Origin: Mesolinea sp964536465
GTDB taxonomy: Bacteria > Chloroflexota > Anaerolineae > Anaerolineales > Anaerolineaceae
DNA length: 8,366 bases
Direction: 5' to 3'
Assembly (NCBI GenBank): GCA_964536465.1
Contig: CAZHXQ010000081.1
Span: 1-8,366 of the forward strand
Shown here: positions 1 to 6,515 of the stretch, piece by piece
Layout of the letters: every line of letters starts with the position of its first letter
Numbering within the stretch: the stretch's first letter is position 1
The notes under the pieces: model-generated
Database searches by the model: none
Told to the model about the DNA's origin: nothing
What the model saw: only the letters and a program-made list of their open reading frames with translations
Translations under genes and position numbers: made by a program

Positions 1-5
1 GCCAA

Positions 6-34
6 ATTTTAGCATAAATTCTTGTGACTGCCAA
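6..34 (-). promoter_or_regulatory. Predicted sigma-70-type promoter with extended -10, firing leftward out of the window
   Basis: On the minus strand there is a -35 box TTGGCA (29-34), a 17-nt spacer, and a -10 box TAAAAT (6-11) preceded by TGC (12-14), which is an extended -10. Each hexamer matches the consensus at five of six positions. The start point would fall at or just beyond the left edge, so the promoter would serve a gene outside the window. It lies about 100 nt past the lipoprotein stop codon, so the next gene probably begins a new transcription unit. The call rests on sequence match only. Confidence 0.45.
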
Positions 35-131
35 CTTGAGCTATAGCCAAAGAATTGTACTTCACTTTTTTTGGGATGAAGGAACTCAAATTCTGGCGGT
101 TCCACCGTGCAGTCTAAAGGTTTCTATCCAA

Positions 132-1061
132 TCATTTTGTCCCAACAGGCATGACAGACCAGGCATTTTCAAGTTTGTTCACCTGGTATTCGGTTTTTAC
201 CTTTGAAGGGCTTGTGTAAATAAAGCTTGCCTGTTCAGTCTCGATTGCCTCTCTTACCACGTTTTTGAAGGCGAGCGGAATGGTCACATTGCTTCCACGG
301 GGGATCACATAGATGTTCGAGAGTTCAGCCAGCAGGTTCACCTCGGGGTCGGTAATGGTAAAGCCCCCCGCCACAGGCATCACGCCATATCGTTCACCCT
401 CATGCGAGAAGGTTTTCTCTCCCACTGCCAGTGCCGATTCCAATGCCAATCGGAACCTGTAAGACTGGGCGATTTCATTGAAACCAGAATCATAAACTTC
501 AAGGTAGTAAGGGCTCGCGATCACCGCGTCTCTCAAGGTTGAGACCTGAGTGACTTTGCCTTGCTGCGAGGTCACATAGACGGTATTCTTATGCTCAAAA
601 AATTTGCTGTCATTTGCCAGGGCGGTCTCGATTGCCTCAGCAAATTCGACTGACATCAAACCGCCTTCAACTGCCTGAATGCGGTCAGGTAAGCCTTCTG
701 CCACAAGATTCAACCGATAAATCCGGTATGCGTGCTGACCCAGTGGATCGATATGATAACTGACGCCGTTGACGCTAAATTGTTGTTTATCCGCCTCCAT
801 AGCTTCTAAAAAGCCGGTCACAGCCCTCCCGTCGAACACCTCTCCCGTATTCAAGGTAAAGATCGGATCATTATTCCTGATGGCGTTGACCTGATAAATT
901 CCGCCCACGATGGATGATGATTCAGACTGTTCACTCACAGCCGGATTGGTCTGTTCTTCGGCTGCGGCTGCTGGGTCGGTCTCGCCCGAACCCGAGGCGC
1001 AGGCAGCAAGAAATAGACATAAAAATAAGACGAGTAAAGTTTTCTTAATCATAGTTTTCAT
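132..1061 (-). CDS. Lipoprotein with a four-repeat domain homologous to the OppC ectodomain
   Basis: This 309-residue protein begins with a Sec/SPII signal peptide: K2, K6 and K7, a hydrophobic core, then lipobox LAAC with the acylated Cys at 21. An Ala/Glu/Ser-rich linker follows (22-50). Residues 71-305 align without gaps to OppC 107-341 at about 31% identity by hand count; matching blocks include FAEA, STxRD and AExSNI. Four degenerate units begin near 81, 138, 201 and 265, each with a helix-like stretch, then F..xG..Y.V and a T.I strand. The mature protein should sit on the outer face of the membrane, the same side as the OppC insert. A terminator separates it from the importer operon, so it may be expressed on its own. 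No clear Shine-Dalgarno precedes ATG 1061 or the alternative ATG 1052. The family was not recognised by name. A role in peptide uptake, such as docking to the permease or binding protein, is inference from homology and position. Confidence 0.85.
   Translation of the reverse strand: MKTMIKKTLLVLFLCLFLAACASGSGETDPAAAAEEQTNPAVSEQSESSSIVGGIYQVNAIRNNDPIFTLNTGEVFDGRAVTGFLEAMEADKQQFSVNGVSYHIDPLGQHAYRIYRLNLVAEGLPDRIQAVEGGLMSVEFAEAIETALANDSKFFEHKNTVYVTSQQGKVTQVSTLRDAVIASPYYLEVYDSGFNEIAQSYRFRLALESALAVGEKTFSHEGERYGVMPVAGGFTITDPEVNLLAELSNIYVIPRGSNVTIPLAFKNVVREAIETEQASFIYTSPSKVKTEYQVNKLENAWSVMPVGTK
147..851 (-). repeat. Lipoprotein copy of the duplicated ectodomain (residues 71-305)
   Basis: This segment is one copy of a 235-residue domain whose other copy is in OppC (4446-5150). 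The offset is a constant 36 residues with no insertion or deletion. Conserved anchors, as lipoprotein/OppC residue numbers, are G73/G109, F84/F120, F95/F131, Y112/Y148, F140/F176, F203/F239, F265/F301 and Y292/Y328. It is a protein-level repeat; I saw no long nucleotide identity. Confidence 0.8.
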
Positions 1062-1072
1062 AGTAACTGACT

Positions 1073-1078
1073 ATTGTA
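1073..1078 (-). promoter_or_regulatory. Possible -10 box just upstream of the lipoprotein gene
   Basis: The minus-strand hexamer TACAAT (five of six to TATAAT) ends 11 nt before ATG 1061. I found no convincing -35 at 16-18 nt spacing. If it is used, transcription would start only a few bases before the ATG, giving a nearly leaderless mRNA. That would fit the missing Shine-Dalgarno. This is a weak call. Confidence 0.2.
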
Positions 1079-1157
1079 ACCCAGAGAGGTGGATAGACTC
1101 TTGCTAACCCCTTTTAGATTTTGAGGATGATTTTCATGCTGCAAGGAGGCACAGAGG

Positions 1158-1180
1158 AAAACCGCCTCTTGCGAGGCGGT
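1158..1180 (-). terminator. Rho-independent terminator ending the importer operon
   Basis: The minus-strand RNA forms a perfect 8-bp stem, ACCGCCTC/GAGGCGGT, closed by the loop GCAA, a stable GNRA tetraloop. It is followed by TTTTCC, where the first T is the last stem base. The hairpin starts 8 nt after the stop of the small membrane-protein gene. On the plus strand the stem is also followed by a T5 run (1184-1188), but the loop there is not GNRA and no plus-strand gene is present. The U-tract is short, so read-through into the lipoprotein gene is possible. Confidence 0.7.
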
Positions 1181-1188
1181 ATGTTTTT

Positions 1189-1473
1189 CTACCGAAACCA
1201 AACTTGGGTCATAAACAGGATCAACACAATCCAGACAGATGCCATGACCGCCACAAGAGCAAGACCAGCCAACAGCGCGTAAAAAGTGTAGCGCCTGGCT
1301 TCAGAAGAAGTCATTCGCTCGCTGTAAGCCTGTACCGTTTGCTTTCTGGCTGCCTCGCTGGCCTGACGGTCAATAAAACTGGCAGCACGGTCGTGCCAGG
1401 GCGTGCCTTCAACATTCATGTCGGCAATCACGCGACCATCGTCATCGTTAGATTGAATAGGCTGATCCTTCAT
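1189..1473 (-). CDS. Small single-pass membrane protein coupled to oppF
   Basis: The product is 94 residues from ATG 1473, or 101 from ATG 1494. I prefer 1473 because AAGGAA lies 9 nt upstream and nothing similar precedes 1494. The N-terminal half is hydrophilic and holds a short segment ADMNVEGTPWH (residues 17-27). A charged, probably helical stretch rich in Ala, Arg and Glu follows. The C-terminus is a run of about 30 hydrophobic residues from roughly residue 63, probably one long membrane helix. Arg-Arg just before this helix predicts a cytoplasmic N-terminus. The start lies 26 nt inside oppF, which suggests translational coupling, and the operon terminator follows directly. I recognise no named family. 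I have an unverified recollection of similar MNVxGxPW small proteins in other bacteria. It may be an accessory or regulator of the importer, but function is unknown. Confidence 0.75.
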   Translation of the reverse strand: MKDQPIQSNDDDGRVIADMNVEGTPWHDRAASFIDRQASEAARKQTVQAYSERMTSSEARRYTFYALLAGLALVAVMASVWIVLILFMTQVWFR

Positions 1474-2497
1474 CAACGACAGTTCCTTGTTCATTGTATA
1501 AATGACATGCTACCACATGTCCTTCTTCAATTTCACGTGTTTGTGGAACCACAGTTTTACAAATATCCATAACATACGGGCAGCGCGTGTGGAATTTGCA
1601 TCCGGAAGGTGGATTCGCCGGTGAGGGAATACTGCCTTCAAGGATGATCCGATTCATTTTATAATTCGGGTCCGGTACAGGGACCGCGCTCAACAACGCC
1701 TGGGTGTAAGGATGCAGCGGGTTCTCGAACAAACTTTTCTTGTCCCCGTATTCCATTAGATCGCCTAAATACATCACGCCAACATAGTCCGAAATGTGCT
1801 GAACTACGGAGAGGTCGTGAGAAATAAACAGATAAGCGATACCGTTAGACACCTGCAGTTCTTCCAGCAGGTTGATAATTTGAGCCTGAATGGAAACATC
1901 CAGCGCCGAAACTGGCTCATCGCAGACTACAAATTCAGGGTTCAGCGCCAACGAGCGCGCGATACAAATACGCTGCCGCTGCCCGCCCGAGAACTCATGG
2001 GGGTAGCGGTCTTTGTGGTAAGGTTGTAATCCACACTGAAGCATAACCTTATCCAGATGTGCTTCATACTCAGAGGGCGGCACAATCTTATGCTCGCGGA
2101 CTGCTTCTCCAATAATTTCACTGATGGGCATACGAGGCGAAAGACTCGAATAGGGGTCCTGGAAAATCATTTGCAACTTCGGTCGGATAGCCCTGACCTC
2201 AGCTCTGCTCATCGAAAAGACATCAACGCCATTGAACAAGACCTTGCCGCTGGTAGCCTCGTTTAATCGCAGCATGGTTTTGCCTACGGTGGTCTTTCCG
2301 CTTCCCGATTCGCCCACCAGACCCATGGTCTTGCCGCGTTCAATGCGGAAACTAACGCCATCTACAGCCTTAACATACCCAACGACCTTCTGCAGTAACC
2401 CCGCCTTAATGGGGAAGTATTGCTTCAGTTTGTGTACCTCGATGATATTAGGCGTCACCTGGGTATTATTTTTATTACCATTATCATTATTTGCCAT
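1448..2497 (-). CDS. oppF: Oligopeptide/dipeptide ABC transporter ATP-binding protein OppF
   Basis: This 349-residue ATPase is one of the two nucleotide-binding subunits of the importer and acts on the cytoplasmic face. Visible motifs are Walker A GESGSGKT (62-69), Q-loop Q113, signature FSGGQ (169-173), Walker B ending in D193-E194, D-loop SALD (197-200) and switch His227. The C-terminal extension typical of Opp/Dpp ATPases is present (about 258-335), with LHPYTQALL and four cysteines at 300, 306, 313 and 331. All catalytic residues are intact. ATG 2497 lies 11 nt inside oppD. A GAGG site precedes it at a rather long spacing of about 12 nt, so reinitiation after oppD is likely. The order oppB-C-D-F and the IFQDPYSSLSPR segment support OppF/DppF rather than OppD. 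The substrate (peptide, nickel chelate or other solute) cannot be told from the ATPase. Confidence 0.93.
   Translation of the reverse strand: MANNDNGNKNNTQVTPNIIEVHKLKQYFPIKAGLLQKVVGYVKAVDGVSFRIERGKTMGLVGESGSGKTTVGKTMLRLNEATSGKVLFNGVDVFSMSRAEVRAIRPKLQMIFQDPYSSLSPRMPISEIIGEAVREHKIVPPSEYEAHLDKVMLQCGLQPYHKDRYPHEFSGGQRQRICIARSLALNPEFVVCDEPVSALDVSIQAQIINLLEELQVSNGIAYLFISHDLSVVQHISDYVGVMYLGDLMEYGDKKSLFENPLHPYTQALLSAVPVPDPNYKMNRIILEGSIPSPANPPSGCKFHTRCPYVMDICKTVVPQTREIEEGHVVACHLYNEQGTVVDEGSAYSI
1483..1488 (-). promoter_or_regulatory. Shine-Dalgarno site deciding the start of the small membrane-protein gene
   Basis: Minus-strand AAGGAA sits 9 nt before ATG 1473, inside the 3' end of oppF. The upstream alternative ATG 1494 is preceded by an AT-rich stretch with no purine-rich site. 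The shorter start is therefore favoured. Confidence 0.5.
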
Positions 2498-3692
2498 AGT
2501 TAGCTATTACCTCTTCTTTTTCATAGAGATAGCAGACCGCCATATGAGACGGTGTCAGAAAATATTCAGGGGGATAGGGTCCATCACAGATGGGCATTCG
2601 CCGATTGCACCGGTCTTTGAAATAACAGTAATTCGGCATATTGATGGGGTTCGGAACAGTGCCGGGAATACTGTATAACTTCTGGATATCCCGATTGATC
2701 ACCGGCTTGGAAGCCATCAAACCTACGGTGTAAGGGTGCATCGGTTCATTGAATATTTCGTGAGCTGTTCCTTTTTCAATAATCCGTCCCGCGTACATAA
2801 CCACAACATAATCAGCCATTTCAGCCACAACGCCAAGGTCGTGAGTGATCAGCATGATGCTTGAGTTGATCTTGTCTTTCAGGCTGCGCAGCAGGTCAAG
2901 AATCTGCGCCTGGATCGTGACGTCCAAAGCCGTGGTAGGCTCATCAGCAATAATCAGACGGGGATTGCATGCCAGTGCCATAGCAATCATGATGCGTTGG
3001 CGCATGCCGCCAGACAATTGGTGAGGATACATGTCATAAACACCGCTTGCGTTGGCAATACCCACCAGGTCGATCATTTCCAGGGTGCGCGCCTTAACAG
3101 CCTCATTGTTCATATCGGGATTATGCAGGGCGATAACTTCATCGACCTGATAACCGGCTGTGAAAACAGGGTTCAGGCTGGTCATTGGTTCCTGGAATAT
3201 CATCGAAACTTTGTTGCCCCGAATTTTTTCCATCTCCACACTGGGTGTTTTAGCGACGTCATAAACTTTATCGCCGGCATTCAGGCGCACAGCGCCCTTA
3301 ACGATCTGACCTTGTGGTCTTTGTACCAACTGCATCAGCGACAAGGCAGTCACTGACTTGCCACAACCAGATTCTCCCACCACACCAACGGTCTTGCCAA
3401 TCGGGACATCGAAACTGACCCCATCAACGGCTTTGACCGTGCCGATGTCGGTAAAAAAGTAGGTATGCAGGTCGTCAAACTCGACAACATTGTTGGGATC
3501 GCGCATTTGTGTCAGATATTCACTTTCAGGCACATTCTTGCGCTTGCGTTGTTTCTCGATCGCGTCAGTAATTCTTCGGTTTTCTCGGCTGATCCGGTTA
3601 GACTCCCTGGCGGTCAGGTGAATTTTCTCTTTTATTTGGTTGTCTTCAAGATCAGTCGTGTCGTATTTAGTCAAGTCTTTTTCTTCGGTCAT
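2487..3692 (-). CDS. oppD: Oligopeptide/dipeptide ABC transporter ATP-binding protein OppD, with N-terminal helical extension
   Basis: This 401-residue ATPase partners OppF. It has Walker A GESGCGKS (106-113), Q-loop Q167 in IFQEPMTSLNP, signature LSGGM (226-230), Walker B ending in D250-E251, D-loop TALD (254-257) and switch His284. The C-terminal Opp/Dpp extension carries Cys356, 362, 369 and 387, spaced x5, x6 and x17 exactly as in OppF here. In some homologues such cysteines hold a [4Fe-4S] cluster. The core ABC domain starts near residue 69, so about 65 highly charged residues precede it; residues 20-52 look helical and Arg/Lys/Glu-rich. Most OppD proteins lack such an extension. ATG 3692 is well supported by GAGGTGA (3697-3703), which overlaps the oppC stop codon and leaves a 9-nt intergenic gap. 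Confidence 0.93.
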   Translation of the reverse strand: MTEEKDLTKYDTTDLEDNQIKEKIHLTARESNRISRENRRITDAIEKQRKRKNVPESEYLTQMRDPNNVVEFDDLHTYFFTDIGTVKAVDGVSFDVPIGKTVGVVGESGCGKSVTALSLMQLVQRPQGQIVKGAVRLNAGDKVYDVAKTPSVEMEKIRGNKVSMIFQEPMTSLNPVFTAGYQVDEVIALHNPDMNNEAVKARTLEMIDLVGIANASGVYDMYPHQLSGGMRQRIMIAMALACNPRLIIADEPTTALDVTIQAQILDLLRSLKDKINSSIMLITHDLGVVAEMADYVVVMYAGRIIEKGTAHEIFNEPMHPYTVGLMASKPVINRDIQKLYSIPGTVPNPINMPNYCYFKDRCNRRMPICDGPYPPEYFLTPSHMAVCYLYEKEEVIANYGK

Positions 3693-3696
3693 TAAT

Positions 3697-3703
3697 TCAC
3701 CTC
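3697..3703 (-). promoter_or_regulatory. Strong Shine-Dalgarno of oppD overlapping the oppC stop codon
   Basis: Minus-strand GAGGTGA includes the last two bases of the oppC TGA and ends 4 nt before the oppD ATG. It fixes the oppD start and therefore shows that the long charged N-terminal extension of OppD is translated. It also implies coupling between the two genes. Confidence 0.65.
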
Positions 3704-5462
3704 AGCGTCTCATTCTCGGGTCATAAGCATCGCGCAGGCCATCGCCAACAAAGTTGAAGCCCAGCACGGTCAATAAAATCAACGCACCTGCAGGAATCCA
3801 CATGAACCAATAACTGCTCATGATGAAGGCGTCTGAAGAGATGTTGATAATACTGCCCCAGGACGCAAGTGGATACTTGATACCCAAACCAAGGAAACCC
3901 AGGGTCGCTTCTGTGATGATCAAACCGCCAAGGCTGGCAGTCGCGCTCACAATTAGAATCGGCATCACGTTGGGAATAAGATGCCTGAAAATCTTCCGAG
4001 TCGTGCGGATACCCGTGGCCTCGGTCGCTACCATAAAGTCCTGCTCACGCAAACTGAGGATCTGACCACGAACCACGCGGGCGATCCCAGTCCAGCCCAG
4101 GAAGCCCAGAATAGCCATCAGGATAAACATGCGTTGCATCGGGTCCACTTCAAGCGTGTCCATGACAGAACCGAAGATCAAAATCAACGGCATTTGCGGG
4201 ATGCTGTTGAACAAGTCTACAAAACGCATCAATGCTGTATCAACCGATCCACCAAAGAAGCCTGAAACGCCACCAATAACGATGCCAATGATCAATTCAA
4301 GAAAGACGGCCACGAAACCAACCATCAACGATACGCGGCCACCATACATCAAACGGGTCATCATATCCATCCCGTTATTGTCGAGCCCCAATGGGTGTGT
4401 GATTGAGGGGAATTCAAACATATTGATCAGCGTGGTTGTGGTTTCCCGCTTGATATAGTAGTTTGTATTGACCCGATTAATCTCATACTCGATCATTTCG
4501 CCATCGGGACCAGGAAACTCGAATGTGTTTTTCCGATCGACGATGGTATCGCGAGCCGCAGCTTTAAACTCAACGGATAAAAATTCGTTCTGGTCAAGCG
4601 GGTTCACGATGATATTCGAAATTTCTGCAAAGGGCTCGCCCTGCTCATCAATAATGGTAACCTGAGCTTCGTCCTCAACAATACGATACTCCTCGCCATC
4701 CGCGGTGAAAGATTCCTCGTCATTAATGCTTGCCAATTGGCTGTTCAAGCGAAATTCAAAGGAATTTACCTGGGAGTTGTTTTCTTCTTTATAGGCGTCA
4801 AAAATTGAGTAACTGCCGATCGCGACATCTCTTTGAGTTGAGATCTGAGTAGTTTTCCTATCCCGCGTCAAAACATAGGTCGTACCCTGGAAGTCAAATG
4901 TCATCTCGCCCGCGTCGTTGGCTTCCTCAAATGCTTCAGCAAACCCTAATGGCATCGTGTTTCCAGGCAGGGGGTTAACTCTGCCCATGATGGCTTCAGC
5001 AAATTTCTCGAGTTGAACGATTCGGTAAAAGCCTTCGCCCTCTTTAATGTAAGCAAAATTTTTGCCACCTGATGAAAATTGGGGTTGGTCTTTGCCAAGC
5101 GAAAGCAAAAATCGCGCTTGTTCCGCGCCCCCAAAAATCTCACCTTCTCTGACAGAGTATCTCAAATCGGTGTTATAGATCGCGCCGGCGTAGTCTTTGC
5201 TGATCGTACCTTTTTTATAAAATACTTGTGTCTGGGTATAGGGGGAAAGAAAAGGCCCTAAAAACGAAAATACAAACATCAGCAAGAGGATGATCAAACC
5301 GATCACAGCCAGTTTGTTTCGGATAAAGCGCTTAAATACCAGCATGCCTGGAGAAAGCGTCTTAACCCGACGGGCATCATCCAGCGCCATACCGGAACTT
5401 GTTGGGGGTATTGAGTTTTGGGTGGGTTCGTTCGGAATATTGGTTGCTTCTAGTTCACTCAT
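3702..5462 (-). CDS. oppC: Oligopeptide ABC transporter permease OppC with a large extracytoplasmic insert
   Basis: This is the second membrane subunit. It has 586 residues from ATG 5462, or 588 from GTG 5468; positions here use the GTG numbering. A hydrophilic N-terminus (1-48) leads through FKRFIRNK into TM1 (about 53-72). Residues of about 80-345 are a soluble acidic insert. The standard permease core follows: membrane helices from about 378, and the cytoplasmic EAA loop at about 481-505 (EATGIRTTRKIFRHLIP) that contacts the ATPases. The C-terminus DGLRDAYDPRMRR is typical of OppC/DppC. Ordinary OppC is about 300 residues, so the insert nearly doubles the protein. Positive charges before TM1 place the insert outside the membrane, where the binding protein docks. 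The insert is homologous to the lipoprotein at 132-1061. The reading frame is uninterrupted across both junctions, so this is not a frameshift artefact. The gap to oppB is 9 nt. Confidence 0.93.
   Translation of the reverse strand: MSELEATNIPNEPTQNSIPPTSSGMALDDARRVKTLSPGMLVFKRFIRNKLAVIGLIILLLMFVFSFLGPFLSPYTQTQVFYKKGTISKDYAGAIYNTDLRYSVREGEIFGGAEQARFLLSLGKDQPQFSSGGKNFAYIKEGEGFYRIVQLEKFAEAIMGRVNPLPGNTMPLGFAEAFEEANDAGEMTFDFQGTTYVLTRDRKTTQISTQRDVAIGSYSIFDAYKEENNSQVNSFEFRLNSQLASINDEESFTADGEEYRIVEDEAQVTIIDEQGEPFAEISNIIVNPLDQNEFLSVEFKAAARDTIVDRKNTFEFPGPDGEMIEYEINRVNTNYYIKRETTTTLINMFEFPSITHPLGLDNNGMDMMTRLMYGGRVSLMVGFVAVFLELIIGIVIGGVSGFFGGSVDTALMRFVDLFNSIPQMPLILIFGSVMDTLEVDPMQRMFILMAILGFLGWTGIARVVRGQILSLREQDFMVATEATGIRTTRKIFRHLIPNVMPILIVSATASLGGLIITEATLGFLGLGIKYPLASWGSIINISSDAFIMSSYWFMWIPAGALILLTVLGFNFVGDGLRDAYDPRMRR
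4446..5150 (-). repeat. OppC copy of the duplicated ectodomain (residues 107-341)
   Basis: This segment encodes most of the OppC insert. It appears to hold four units, beginning near residues 117, 175, 237 and 300. Each has a helix-like F..A...A stretch followed by F..xG..Y.V and a closing strand. It aligns gaplessly with lipoprotein residues 71-305. The composition is acidic, with no hydrophobic helix long enough to cross a membrane. Confidence 0.8.
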
Positions 5463-5464
5463 TT

Positions 5465-5473
5465 CCACCGCCT
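5465..5473 (-). promoter_or_regulatory. Shine-Dalgarno site favouring ATG 5462 as the oppC start
   Basis: Minus-strand AGGCGGTGG begins within the oppB TAG stop codon and contains the alternative GTG start (5466-5468). AGGCGG sits 5 nt before ATG 5462, a workable spacing, but directly abuts the GTG. The ATG is therefore the better start; the two differ by only two residues. Confidence 0.5.
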
Positions 5474-6461
5474 AATTGACCCTGATTCTGGGGTCTACAA
5501 CAGCATAGAGGATGTCAGCAGTCAAAATGCTGACCTGGGTCAGTAAAATTAAGAACACCATGTAAAACATTGCAAACGGAATGTCGCCGCGAATAATAGC
5601 CTGGTAGGAGATATACCCAATCCCCGGTATCTGGTAAAGCGTTTCAGTGATCATTGCACCAGTGAACATACCAGGCAATATCCCGCTCAAAGAAGTGACC
5701 AGAGGGATTAATGTATTTCGGAAAGCGTGCTTATTGATAACAACGTTTTCAGGCAAGCCTTTCGCTCGGGCAGTCCGGATATAGTCAGAGTTTAACACTT
5801 CCAGCATGTTGGTACGCGTGTAGCGCATCAAGCCCCCAATGCTAAGCATCATCAGGGTAATAACAGGCAGCACAAGATGGTAAGCAATATCAGCCGCTTG
5901 CTGGAAGGGGGTCATCGTGGTGTGAAAACGCCCAGTCAGACCGTAGAGATCAAACCACTGTAACTTGATCGCGAAAGTATACTTCAGCAAAGTCGCGAGG
6001 AAGAACGTGGGTAAAGAAATTCCCATTAGCGCGAATAAGGTGATCGCGTAATCTGTGCGGCTATATTGCTTCCTTGCCGCCAGGATGCCTAATGGTATTG
6101 CTATAAAAAATTGTACCAAGGCCGTTATGACATTCAAAATCATCGAGACCCATATAACTTGAGCAAACTTCTCAGTCACCGGGATGCCATAATGCCAGGA
6201 ATCGCCGAAATTACCTCGGAGGGCGTTGCCCATCCAACCAAAGAAGCCCGGAATAATTCCTTTGTCCAGGCCATAAACCTGGTTCAATTCCGTCAACCAC
6301 TCCTGGTATGATTTCGTGCTGAGGGGGTTGGATGCGCGCTGTCTGGCGATCGATTCTACATACGAAGTGGGCAAACTACGGATAACCGTATAAGAAAGCA
6401 TTGCCCCAAAAAAGGTGATAAAGAGGCCTAAGATGACTCTCCTTATTATGAAACTTTTCAT
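5472..6461 (-). CDS. oppB: Oligopeptide ABC transporter permease OppB
   Basis: This 329-residue inner-membrane subunit forms the translocation channel with OppC. It starts with the typical MKSFIIRRVILGLFITFFGA first helix. About six membrane helices are visible near 8-28, 103-127, 138-160, 195-215, 255-275 and 298-320. The large extracytoplasmic loop between the first two (about 30-100) contains YGLDKG and LRGNFGDSW, standard for the family. The EAA loop is at 228-254 (YIRTARAKGLPENVV then KHAFRNTLIP), and the protein ends VVDPRIRVN. Length and motifs are normal, unlike its partner OppC. The start ATG has a weak purine-rich GAGAGAG 5 nt upstream. The gene lies 112 nt after the binding-protein stop, with a hairpin between, and 9 nt before oppC. 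Confidence 0.94.
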   Translation of the reverse strand: MKSFIIRRVILGLFITFFGAMLSYTVIRSLPTSYVESIARQRASNPLSTKSYQEWLTELNQVYGLDKGIIPGFFGWMGNALRGNFGDSWHYGIPVTEKFAQVIWVSMILNVITALVQFFIAIPLGILAARKQYSRTDYAITLFALMGISLPTFFLATLLKYTFAIKLQWFDLYGLTGRFHTTMTPFQQAADIAYHLVLPVITLMMLSIGGLMRYTRTNMLEVLNSDYIRTARAKGLPENVVINKHAFRNTLIPLVTSLSGILPGMFTGAMITETLYQIPGIGYISYQAIIRGDIPFAMFYMVFLILLTQVSILTADILYAVVDPRIRVN

Positions 6462-6515
6462 TAGCGCTCTCTCAATCTACTATAGATAAAAAATAGCATC
6501 CGGACTCTAAGACAT

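Noticed and set aside
1..55. Minus-strand GGCTATAGCTCAAGTTGGCAG, resembling the D-arm of a tRNA
   Set aside because: The D-stem GCTC has no matching GAGC, no anticodon or T-arm can be built from what follows, and the same bases form a better promoter.
95..106. Minus-strand GGTGGAACCGCC, which resembles the T-box riboswitch core
   Set aside because: It lies about 25 nt after the lipoprotein stop, so a Stem I would have to be inside conserved coding sequence. It is followed by an A-run, not a terminator U-run, and the likely promoter for the next gene is downstream of it.
1204..1572. Plus-strand 122-codon open frame across the oppF/small-gene junction
   Set aside because: It overlaps two genes on the opposite strand, shows no domain and has no plausible promoter context. 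It is treated as a shadow.
3702..5462. OppC length as a result of a gene fusion artefact or frameshift
   Set aside because: The frame is continuous, TM1 and the permease core are intact on either side, and the insert has a homologue in a separate gene nearby. This supports a real domain insertion.
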